Source: CAG-791 sp002392385
GTDB taxonomy: Bacteria > Bacillota > Clostridia > Lachnospirales > Lachnospiraceae
DNA: 53,404 nt
NCBI GenBank assembly: GCA_946616295.1
Contig: CAMOIU010000011.1
Coordinates: forward strand, 1-53,404
Direction: 5' to 3'
Position numbers and translations under genes: made by a program. Of the stretch, positions 34,872 through 41,801 are shown one piece after another. How positions within the stretch are numbered: position 1 is the stretch's first letter; each line of letters begins with the position of its first letter. The notes under the pieces were generated by a model, which saw nothing but the letters and a program-made list of their open reading frames with translations, did not search any database and had not been told where the DNA came from.

Positions 34872-34914
34872 CCCTATAGAGGTGTACTGCAATCTGCAGT
34901 ACACCCTTATAGGG
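34872..34914. repeat. 43-base inverted repeat
   Basis: CCCTATA (34872-34878) pairs with TATAGGG (34908-34914) and GGTGTACTGCA (34881-34891) with TGCAGTACACC (34895-34905), with a 3-base loop. It lacks a long T run and could be a terminator, operator or mobile-element end. It marks the boundary between gene fragments and the toxin-antitoxin locus. Confidence 0.8.
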
Positions 34915-34974
34915 CTTCAAACATATCCCTGGCGTCTCCCGCAGATATTGAAATACAAATTTGGAATTTCGTAC

Positions 34975-35018
34975 TTGCAATAATTGTCGATCTGTTATAC
35001 GATATGTTCCAACGTATA
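34975..35018 (+). promoter_or_regulatory. Putative promoter and operator of the antitoxin-toxin fusion
   Basis: A weak TTGCAA-like -35 near 34975 and TATACG -10 lie upstream of the gene. TATACG (34996-35001) and CGTATA (35013-35018) form perfect inverted arms 11 bases apart, a plausible autoregulatory site for a RelB-type antitoxin. Confidence 0.4.
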
Positions 35019-35031
35019 TACAGACTCGCAG

Positions 35032-35064
35032 GGAGGATCGCACTTGCAAGGAGGATCGCACTTG
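35032..35064 (+). promoter_or_regulatory. Tandem duplicated RBS + TTG start module
   Basis: GGAGGATCGCACTTG occurs twice, 18 bases apart (35032-35046 and 35050-35064). Each has GGAGG 7 bases before an in-frame TTG, so two alternative starts differ by six residues. Confidence 0.75.
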
Positions 35065-35736
35065 AAAACAAAAACAGTAACTGTCCGAATGAGCCCTAAG
35101 ATAAAGGAAGAGGTCGAGGAGATCCTGTGTCAGCTCGGCATATCTGCGTCTGTACTGATCAATGCGCTGTATCGTCAGATCGTCTATACAAAAGGCATCC
35201 CCTTCCCGATCACGGTTCCGCATGAACCGCCGTCATTAGACTGCATCAGCAGTCCGGAGCTGCATGCACGGCTGTATCACAGCTATGAGCAGTCCTTTCA
35301 AAGCGGGTACGTGGACAGGCCGGGAGAGGCTCTGAGTCCTTATGACCAGTTTTTCTCGGAACGGGGAGTCCCGGGCAGGGTGGAACAGCGTTTCCAGACT
35401 TGCCCAAGGAACGGCTATGAGATCCTGATGACGCCGGATGTCCGAAAAGATGTGAGCAGGATCATGGATTACATCTCAAAGGATCTGTCTGCGCCTGCGA
35501 AGGCGCACGCCTGGGCCGGCATGCTCCGGCACTCGGTCCATACATTGTATCAGATGCCCCTGCGCTACGCTGTCTGCCGGCAGGAGCCCCTGCTCTCTCT
35601 GGAGATCCGCAAAGTCAAAACAGAGGAGTACTGCATCTTCTACCGTGTAGACCGACGGAAGCGGCAGGTCTTTATTCTGATGGTCCTGTGCGGCAGCCGA
35701 TCCGTTTTCGACAGATACGCCGGGCAGAAGCATTGA
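35062..35736 (+). CDS. Single-ORF fusion of RelB/DinJ-type antitoxin and RelE/ParE-type toxin
   Basis: About 224 residues from TTG 35062. Residues 1-65 match the RelB/DinJ ribbon-helix-helix region (KTKTVTVRMSPKIKEEVEE, LGISASVLINALYRQIVYTK, GIPFPITVP); the next ~45 resemble the antitoxin neutralising tail (LYHSYEQSFQSGYVD). From about residue 115, YEILMTPDVRKDVSRIMDYI, RHSVHTLYQMPLRYAVC, IRKVKTEEYCIFYRVD and KRQVFILMVLCGSRS match the RelE/ParE toxin fold. No stop or internal SD-start separates them. The antitoxin stop codon was apparently lost. Whether the product is active or self-inhibited is unknown. Confidence 0.85.
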   Translation: MKTKTVTVRMSPKIKEEVEEILCQLGISASVLINALYRQIVYTKGIPFPITVPHEPPSLDCISSPELHARLYHSYEQSFQSGYVDRPGEALSPYDQFFSERGVPGRVEQRFQTCPRNGYEILMTPDVRKDVSRIMDYISKDLSAPAKAHAWAGMLRHSVHTLYQMPLRYAVCRQEPLLSLEIRKVKTEEYCIFYRVDRRKRQVFILMVLCGSRSVFDRYAGQKH

Positions 35737-35785
35737 CCGGAAGAGTTCCGGGAAGCTTCTGTCCGGCGGATGGATACAGGCGCTG

Positions 35786-37447
35786 TTAACAACCTTGGCG
35801 GGCAAGGTACTTCTGCAGCACTTCGAGCCCTTCGGGCGGCACGCACATGCGGTCGCCGCCCCTGAGGACCTCTGCGGCCACCTCGTCAAGTCCGAACCAT
35901 TCGACGCTCTCGAGCTCGTCCTCCTGGATCCGGATCTCGTCGGGGGCGACGGGCTTGTCGTAGACGTAAACGAAGGCCACCTCGTCTTCGCGGAAGATCC
36001 GGCCGTGGAAATTGCCTTCAAAGAAGATCTGGCACCGGCCGGCATAGTGGAGGTCCTCGGGTGCCGCATGGATGCCCAGTTCCTCCTCCAGCTCTCTCCG
36101 GGCGCTGGGCAGGGGCTCGCAGCCGGCCTGGATATGGCCGGCGGAGGAGGTGTCATACATGCCGGGGAAGGAATCCTTGTTCATGCTGCGTTTCTGAAGA
36201 AGGACCTCCTGTCGGCCGTCCTCCGTCTCCCGGACGACCCAGATGTGGACGGTGCGGTGCCGCAGGCCGTACCGGTGGGCAATGCTTCTGGCCGCCGTCT
36301 CGCCGGTGGGGTTGCCGTCCGCGTCGCAGAGGTCGAAAACTTCCTCCGGTCCTCTGAACACACCGGTCTCCTCCAGGGTCCTGACATAGGCTTCCAGCCC
36401 CGCCCGGTCTGCTTCGGTGAAGCGGTCCTTGAGAGGACTGTCGATATCCAGCACGCCGGCGACGCTGCCGTCCGCAGCGTGGATGGGGATGACGATCTCC
36501 GCGTTCGATGCGCTGTCGCAGGCAATATGGCCGGGAAAAGCATGGACATCCGGCACCACGACGGTGCGGTCCTCAAGAGCGGCCGTGCCGCATACGCCCC
36601 GGCCCCAGGGGATCCGGATGCAGGCGGGGCGGCCCTGGAAGGGGCCGAGAAGGAGCTCCGGCCCGGCCGGTTCTGCCGCGGCTGCCGCGGCCTGTTCTCC
36701 CTGTTCCGCCGGGTCTCTTCGCAGGTAGAAGCCTGCCCAGTTCACATCGCCCAGGGCATCCCACAGAAGGGCCGCGGCATTGGAGAGAAGGGGCATCAGG
36801 GACGGCTCTTCCGCAGCGAATTCCCGGAGCTGGCAGGCCAGCAGGTCATAATCGGGAAGGGGCCTCTGGGCGAGGCGCGCCGCCGGCTCCTCGCCGCTCT
36901 TACCGTGCAGACGGGCATAGTAATCGTTAAAAATATCCAGATACTCCCGCTCCGCCTCTTCAAAGGGGCGGACCTCCAGATCGGGCACGATATGAAAGGA
37001 CGGCTTCTCCCCGCTGCGCTCGTTGTGAAGCAGGTAACGCAGATCATACCAGAGGGCCCCGTCGTCGATCTCCCGCACCTGCGCCGCCTCCGCGGCGGTC
37101 AGGTCCGAACCCAGAAAACGGGTGTAGATCATGGACAGGAGACGGTCCTCGTGTTCCCGGTAACCGGCCAGGTCCTGCTTGAAGGGCCGGGGCACATCGG
37201 ACAGATAGCATTCACTGGCGTCATGCAGGAGGCAGGCCAGCACCAGTCTGTCCGGCCACTGCCTGGCCGCCGCCTCTCTGGCGCAGACGATGCAGTGCTC
37301 CGCCACCGACCAGAACCTGCTCACGTGCCCGTTCCCCCGGCACAGAAGGGAGAGGGCGTGCGCCACGTCCTCGATCCGGATCCCCTCCGGGTCCGGCTGC
37401 GTGGGATAAAAGCGAATGCCCGTATAGGTTGTAATATAATCTGCCAT
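35786..37447 (-). CDS. Three-domain fusion: HD phosphohydrolase, free-methionine-(R)-sulfoxide reductase (GAF), NUDIX hydrolase
   Basis: 553 residues. Residues 1-180: HD hydrolase with ITTYTGIRFYPTQPDPEGIR, HVSRFWSVAEHC and LLHDASECYLSDVPRPFK. Residues about 195-345: fRMsr-type GAF domain, with the redox Cys set in RGVCGTAAL and HIACDSASNAEIVIPIH. Residues about 350-553: NUDIX domain of the IPP-isomerase-like group; the box reads AGHIQAGCEPLPSARRELEE then ELGI, with Cys where Glu usually follows Gly-x5. GGGAGGTG precedes ATG 37447. All three cytosolic activities fit nucleotide sanitation and oxidative repair. A three-way fusion of these enzymes is unusual. Confidence 0.9.
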   Translation of the reverse strand: MADYITTYTGIRFYPTQPDPEGIRIEDVAHALSLLCRGNGHVSRFWSVAEHCIVCAREAAARQWPDRLVLACLLHDASECYLSDVPRPFKQDLAGYREHEDRLLSMIYTRFLGSDLTAAEAAQVREIDDGALWYDLRYLLHNERSGEKPSFHIVPDLEVRPFEEAEREYLDIFNDYYARLHGKSGEEPAARLAQRPLPDYDLLACQLREFAAEEPSLMPLLSNAAALLWDALGDVNWAGFYLRRDPAEQGEQAAAAAAEPAGPELLLGPFQGRPACIRIPWGRGVCGTAALEDRTVVVPDVHAFPGHIACDSASNAEIVIPIHAADGSVAGVLDIDSPLKDRFTEADRAGLEAYVRTLEETGVFRGPEEVFDLCDADGNPTGETAARSIAHRYGLRHRTVHIWVVRETEDGRQEVLLQKRSMNKDSFPGMYDTSSAGHIQAGCEPLPSARRELEEELGIHAAPEDLHYAGRCQIFFEGNFHGRIFREDEVAFVYVYDKPVAPDEIRIQEDELESVEWFGLDEVAAEVLRGGDRMCVPPEGLEVLQKYLARQGC

Positions 37448-37509
37448 CAAACACCTCCCGGCACATATCTGAAACTCCGTCCATCATAACACAAACCGGA
37501 CCGCCAGAC

Positions 37510-37553
37510 AAAAAAGAGACCGCCGCCCGCGGGCATGATCTCCCGCGGCGGCA
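37510..37553 (-). terminator. Terminator of the Dlt-like operon
   Basis: CCGCCGCCCGCGGG (37520-37533) and CCCGCGGCGGC (37542-37552) form a GC stem; on the minus strand CTCTTTTTTG follows. It lies about 60 bases after the SGNH gene. Confidence 0.85.
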
Positions 37554-37611
37554 GTCCTTCCGTATCTTATCTGTTTTTCTGCTGTTCTGATCCTGCTATG
37601 CCCTTCTGATC

Positions 37612-38676
37612 CTACTGACCTTTTTCCTCCGCCTCTTTCTGCTTCTCCAGCTCCTTGCGGACGTCGGCAAAATTCTTGCCCCGCATGTCCTCCACCAGCT
37701 GCTCGTAGGCGGGGACCTCCTCCTCCCAGTCCCGGAAGCGGTCGTCGCCCCGGTGATCCGTGAAGGTAAGGCCGGTCGTCTCCTGCACCCGCTCCGTCAG
37801 GAAGAGGGTGTTGAGGGCCGCCCCGTATACGTTGAGGTGGTCGCCTCCGTCGCTGGTGTGGGCGCTCCAGTCGATCCCCATCTCATCCGCATAATCATTG
37901 AGATCGATGTAGGGCACGTTTTCTTCCCTGGCGAAGGCCTCCAGCACTTCCTTCCTGGGCAGGTTGTAGTTCTCCGGGGAGACCGCGCTGTAGAGAACCA
38001 GGGTGATGCCGTTCTTCCGGCAGAAGGCGTGGATCCGGCGGAAGAGGAATCGGTTGAAGGCCGGCACGGCGGTCTTGTAGTGGTCGTCCATGGGCCGGTC
38101 CGTCATATAATCCGCCGGTCCCTCGTAGGGCCGGGACTTGCCGTTTACGATATAGCCGCGGTGATAGATCATGATCCCCGGCTCCTCCACCGCTTTTTTC
38201 CAGATACTGTGAAAACGCAGGAAGTCAAAGGTGTGGTAGAGGGGCATGGACACGGTCTCCTGCATCTCCGTCTTCCGCTCATAGCGGAGCAGGGGCAGGG
38301 CCTCCATCATGAGGCAGACCGGCTTCTGGCGGCTGCAGGCCTCTTCCACTGCATAGACCGCCTCGATCATCCGCAGGCCGTCCATGCCGATGTTGAAGGA
38401 GGTGTACCCTCTCTCCTTCCAGAGCTCCACGGGAGAGTAGGAGGACAGGCTGAGGCTGTCTCCCAGGTTCATGATGTCGATCGTGTCCTCCGCCTGTCCC
38501 CGCATCTGCGCGGCTCGGGCATTGCGGTTCTGGATCAGCTTCCTGTCAAACCAGAGGGCCGGCCTCATCAGGGCGGAGGCTATGGCGATCAGGACCAGAA
38601 GGAGGGCCAGAAATCCAGCGATCCTTGCCTTCTCCCTTCCGGTAAGCGTATGCTTTTTATTTCCGTCAATTCCCAT
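37612..38676 (-). CDS. Membrane-anchored SGNH-like protein of the Dlt-like operon (DltD-position)
   Basis: About 354 residues. One N-terminal membrane helix (IAGFLALLLVLIAIASALM) then an extracytoplasmic SGNH-type domain: block I MNLGDSLSLSSYSP with the nucleophile Ser, and a C-terminal DHLNVYGA with the Asp-x-x-His pair reduced to DHLN. It ends in a charged coiled-coil-like tail. It occupies the DltD position after MBOAT. ATG 38676 starts 5 bases after the MBOAT stop; ATG 38694 would overlap it. In related systems such proteins help transfer the acyl group outside the membrane. Confidence 0.8.
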   Translation of the reverse strand: MGIDGNKKHTLTGREKARIAGFLALLLVLIAIASALMRPALWFDRKLIQNRNARAAQMRGQAEDTIDIMNLGDSLSLSSYSPVELWKERGYTSFNIGMDGLRMIEAVYAVEEACSRQKPVCLMMEALPLLRYERKTEMQETVSMPLYHTFDFLRFHSIWKKAVEEPGIMIYHRGYIVNGKSRPYEGPADYMTDRPMDDHYKTAVPAFNRFLFRRIHAFCRKNGITLVLYSAVSPENYNLPRKEVLEAFAREENVPYIDLNDYADEMGIDWSAHTSDGGDHLNVYGAALNTLFLTERVQETTGLTFTDHRGDDRFRDWEEEVPAYEQLVEDMRGKNFADVRKELEKQKEAEEKGQ

Positions 38677-38680
38677 ATTC

Positions 38681-40294
38681 TCAGAACCCCGCATAGATCA
38701 GATCCACCGCCTGATACCCGGCTCCGTAGGCGCCGAAGAGCAGGATGGTGAAGATCAGCACATAGTAGGCCGCCCAGCGCACGGGAAAACCCGCCTCAAG
38801 GACACCCTTCCGGATATCCTTTCCGTTTTCCTTCATGAAGCCGGCGATCCAGACCAGGATGCTGCCGGCGATGATCACCATGATCTCTCCCCGGGTGATC
38901 TTGGGCGGCAGATGCAGCCAGATATCGCTGATGTGAAAATCTTCAAAGATGCTGAAAAACATGTGGAAGCCGGCCAGGAGGCTCTTAGCGTTGAAAAACA
39001 GCTCCCCGATAAATACGATCACCCAGGTCTTTAAGGTCCGCAGGACCCGCAGCCACACCGCGTTCTCCGGAATGTGGAGACGCTGGTTGCGCCAGGCCTT
39101 AAAGGACTCCAGCAGGACGCCCGCCAGCAGGATCACGAAATAGTAGAGACCATAGAATACATACTGCCAGCCGGCGCCGTGCCAGATGCCGGTGGCCAGC
39201 CAGACGGGCAGGAGGGCCGCGGCGGACGTTGCCGCCATGGAGATATACTTCCCGTGCTTCTTATACTTCTTCCGAAGAGTCTTGTTGAGGTTTTTTACAA
39301 AGGAAGACGTGGTGACCGGATAGAAGACATAGTTCTTGAACCAGGTGCCCAGGCTCATGTGCCACCGGCGCCAGAACTCCGCGGGACTCTGGGCGGAGAA
39401 GGGCTGGCGGAAGTTCTCCGGCAGCTCGATGCCGAACAGGCGGCCGCTGCCGATGACGATGTCGATGCTTCCCGAGAACTCACAGTAGAGCTGGACCGTG
39501 TAGGCCACCGCCATCAGCACGACCAGTGACCCGTGATACTTCTGGTACTCCGCGAACATGGGATTGACCAGATAGCTGAGGCGGTCAGAGATCACCATCT
39601 TCTTGAAGAGGCCCACCAGGATCCGCAGGAAGCCCTCATTCAGGCTGTCCATCCTCAGGGGCTCCCCCGAGAAGAGCTGGTCCGCCGTGTCCTGGTAGCG
39701 GGCGATGGGGCCCTCCATGATCTGGGGGAAGAAGCTCAGGAAGAGGGCGAGCCGGCCGAAATGCCTGTCCGCCTCCAGTCTCTCCCAGTAGATGTCCGCC
39801 AGGTATCCCACCGCTTCCAGGGTATAAAAAGAGATCCCCATGGGGAAGAGCACCTTCACCACCGGCAGCTTCAGGGACAGGCGGGACAGAAGGCTGTTCA
39901 GATTCTGTGCCGCGAAATTATAGTATTGTACATAGAAGAGGATCCCGAGAAGGACCAGGATGCCCAGGAGCAGGACCCGCAGGCGTCTGGTGCGGAAACG
40001 CTGACGGCATTCCGTCCGCGCGGTCCGCAGCTCCGCGCCGCTGATGCCGCTCTGCTTCAGTTCCCCGACCTGCGCCTCGCACTGCTGTCTGAGTCTGTCC
40101 AGCCACAGACCCATGCCCCAGGTCCAGGCTTCTGTGGCGATCAACAGCAGGAGCAGCCATCTGCTCAGGGTAGCATACATGAACCAGCTGGCGCACAGGA
40201 GAACCAGCCACCGTTTCTCCCTGGGCGCGACGCCGTAGACGAGCAGCGTCAGGGGGAGAAACAGCAGCAGGTACACATTCATGTAGATGGCCAT
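38681..40294 (-). CDS. MBOAT O-acyltransferase (DltB/AlgI-like)
   Basis: 537-residue multi-pass protein. FPMGISFYTLEAVGYLADIY, FFPQIMEGPIARYQD and FWRRWHMSLGTWFKNYVFYP are MBOAT landmarks; the catalytic His is in ATGIWHGAGWQYVFYG. A long polar insert near residues 70-105 (LRQQCEAQVGELKQ) is unusual. It starts 4 bases after the carrier protein gene. It should move an acyl or aminoacyl group from the carrier across the membrane to an envelope polymer. Confidence 0.92.
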   Translation of the reverse strand: MAIYMNVYLLLFLPLTLLVYGVAPREKRWLVLLCASWFMYATLSRWLLLLLIATEAWTWGMGLWLDRLRQQCEAQVGELKQSGISGAELRTARTECRQRFRTRRLRVLLLGILVLLGILFYVQYYNFAAQNLNSLLSRLSLKLPVVKVLFPMGISFYTLEAVGYLADIYWERLEADRHFGRLALFLSFFPQIMEGPIARYQDTADQLFSGEPLRMDSLNEGFLRILVGLFKKMVISDRLSYLVNPMFAEYQKYHGSLVVLMAVAYTVQLYCEFSGSIDIVIGSGRLFGIELPENFRQPFSAQSPAEFWRRWHMSLGTWFKNYVFYPVTTSSFVKNLNKTLRKKYKKHGKYISMAATSAAALLPVWLATGIWHGAGWQYVFYGLYYFVILLAGVLLESFKAWRNQRLHIPENAVWLRVLRTLKTWVIVFIGELFFNAKSLLAGFHMFFSIFEDFHISDIWLHLPPKITRGEIMVIIAGSILVWIAGFMKENGKDIRKGVLEAGFPVRWAAYYVLIFTILLFGAYGAGYQAVDLIYAGF

Positions 40295-40298
40295 GCGC

Positions 40299-40526
40299 TC
40301 AGCTTTCCTGCAGTCTCTGGATCATCCTCCACATGGCCTGGGCGGAGTTGAAATTCTCCGGCGTCATTTCCGCTGCCTCCACCTCGATGTCGAAGGCGTC
40401 CTCGATCTCCGCGATCAGGGTGATGATACCAAAGGAATCCAGGATATGATCGTCGATCAGGGCGGTCTCCTTCTCATAGTCCACGGTATCGTCTATCTCC
40501 CGCAGGATCTCCAACAGTCTGTCCAT
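40299..40526 (-). CDS. Acyl/aminoacyl carrier protein (DltC-like)
   Basis: 75-residue acidic four-helix carrier. The phosphopantetheine Ser lies in DHILDSFGIITLI, matching DltC-type carriers (DSFG rather than DSLD). AAAGGAG precedes ATG 40526. It sits 23 bases after the decarboxylase and 4 before MBOAT, the order expected if it carries the substrate activated by the upstream ligase. Confidence 0.92.
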   Translation of the reverse strand: MDRLLEILREIDDTVDYEKETALIDDHILDSFGIITLIAEIEDAFDIEVEAAEMTPENFNSAQAMWRMIQRLQES

Positions 40527-40549
40527 TTTTAAAGCTCTCCTTTCTGCGG

Positions 40550-41785
40550 TCACGGCCGCGGCATGTTCATGGGATACGTCTCCGTCCTCAATCGGCACGG
40601 CTGCCAGCCCTCCCCTGCGCCGCGGAGCACCACGGCGGGAAGTTCATGGCTCAGAAAGAGGGACATGCCCTCATAAAAGCTGTAGGCCCCGGTGTCCATG
40701 AAGGCGACCAGGTCCCCCTCCCGGATCGCGCCGGGATACGCGCTGCACAACACATCGTTCATGGTGCAGAGGGAGCCGCAGATCGTCACGGTCTCCTCTC
40801 CCTGTGCCGGTTCCGGTGCGCCCTCCGCGGGGATCACCCGGATCCGCGGCCGGTACATGCCCTTGATCTGTCCGTCGTACTGCAGCTGATGAATGCCGCC
40901 GTCCACCAGACAGAAGCGCTTGCTGTTGTTGACCTTGGTATCCAGGGCAGTGGTGACATAGGTACCGCACTCCGCGGCATAGGCCCGCCCCATCTCGATG
41001 ATCACCTGACCCCGCCACTGCATCTGGGCCAGCAGCCCGCAGAAGGCCGCCAGCTGGTCCGGCTCACGGAGGTCGGCTTCTTTCTTCTGGTCTTCAAAAT
41101 AGGACACGGCGAATCCTGTCCCATACTCCAGGGCAGGCACCGTATAACCCGCCTCCTCCTTGAGGCGCAGGAAGAAGGCGTCCAGCATCTGCAGTTCCCT
41201 GGCGTGCCGGGAGAGTTTCTTCTTCTGGGTCCCGGAGAAGAAATGGATGCCCTCGAAAATAAGCCCCGGATACCGGTCCGCTTCCCGGATCATCTCCAGG
41301 ATCGTGTCCTCGTCCATGCCGAACTGACTGCCGTTGGTGAGCCGGGGCCATACGCGCACGCGCAGTCCCCTCGCCGCCGCCATGTCCGACAGATACCGGG
41401 CCTGCTGCGGCGATTCGGCCGTATACCGGGCCCTGTCCGTCCCGTAGTCCAGGATCTCCTCCAGATCCGCCCGGATCTTGAGTACCCCGGAGATAAAGAG
41501 CTTCTCGGGCGGTATACGCAGATCCCTGCAGATCCGGAACTCTCCCATGGAACAGACTTCGACACGGTCGGTCCAGTCCGCCATGGCCCGGGTCAGGAAG
41601 GGATTGGTCTTCATGGAATAGGTCAGGGAGATCTCAGGACCTCCCTCCCCGAAGGTCTCGCGGACACCCGCCCGCAGGCCTTCCCGGAACCGCCGCACCC
41701 TGTCGTGCACGCAGTCCAGGTCAAAGATATATAGCGGTGTGCCCCAGCGGCCGGCCGCCTCCCGGATCAATGAAAGGTCTGTCAT
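40550..41785 (-). CDS. PLP-dependent amino-acid decarboxylase, fold type III (LysA-like)
   Basis: 411 residues. N-terminal alanine-racemase-like barrel with the PLP Lys in TYSMKTNPFL, EVCSMGEFRICRDL, KLFISGVLK and a PLP-phosphate Gly-rich EYGTGFAVSYF. The C-terminal sheet domain has the active-site Cys in CGSLCTMNDVL and GAYSFYEGMSLF, typical of diaminopimelate/ornithine decarboxylases. Specificity is unknown. Lying between ligase and carrier (gaps of 16 and 23 bases), it probably makes or edits the amine/amino-acid used by this operon. Biosynthetic LysA is usually located with dap genes, which are absent here. Confidence 0.88.
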   Translation of the reverse strand: MTDLSLIREAAGRWGTPLYIFDLDCVHDRVRRFREGLRAGVRETFGEGGPEISLTYSMKTNPFLTRAMADWTDRVEVCSMGEFRICRDLRIPPEKLFISGVLKIRADLEEILDYGTDRARYTAESPQQARYLSDMAAARGLRVRVWPRLTNGSQFGMDEDTILEMIREADRYPGLIFEGIHFFSGTQKKKLSRHARELQMLDAFFLRLKEEAGYTVPALEYGTGFAVSYFEDQKKEADLREPDQLAAFCGLLAQMQWRGQVIIEMGRAYAAECGTYVTTALDTKVNNSKRFCLVDGGIHQLQYDGQIKGMYRPRIRVIPAEGAPEPAQGEETVTICGSLCTMNDVLCSAYPGAIREGDLVAFMDTGAYSFYEGMSLFLSHELPAVVLRGAGEGWQPCRLRTETYPMNMPRP

Positions 41786-41801
41786 TCTGTCCCTCCTCCG
41801 G

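Noticed and set aside
35795..37489. 564-codon plus-strand frame opposite the HD/fRMsr/NUDIX gene
   Set aside because: Composition is typical of antisense translation, and all domain motifs belong to the minus strand.
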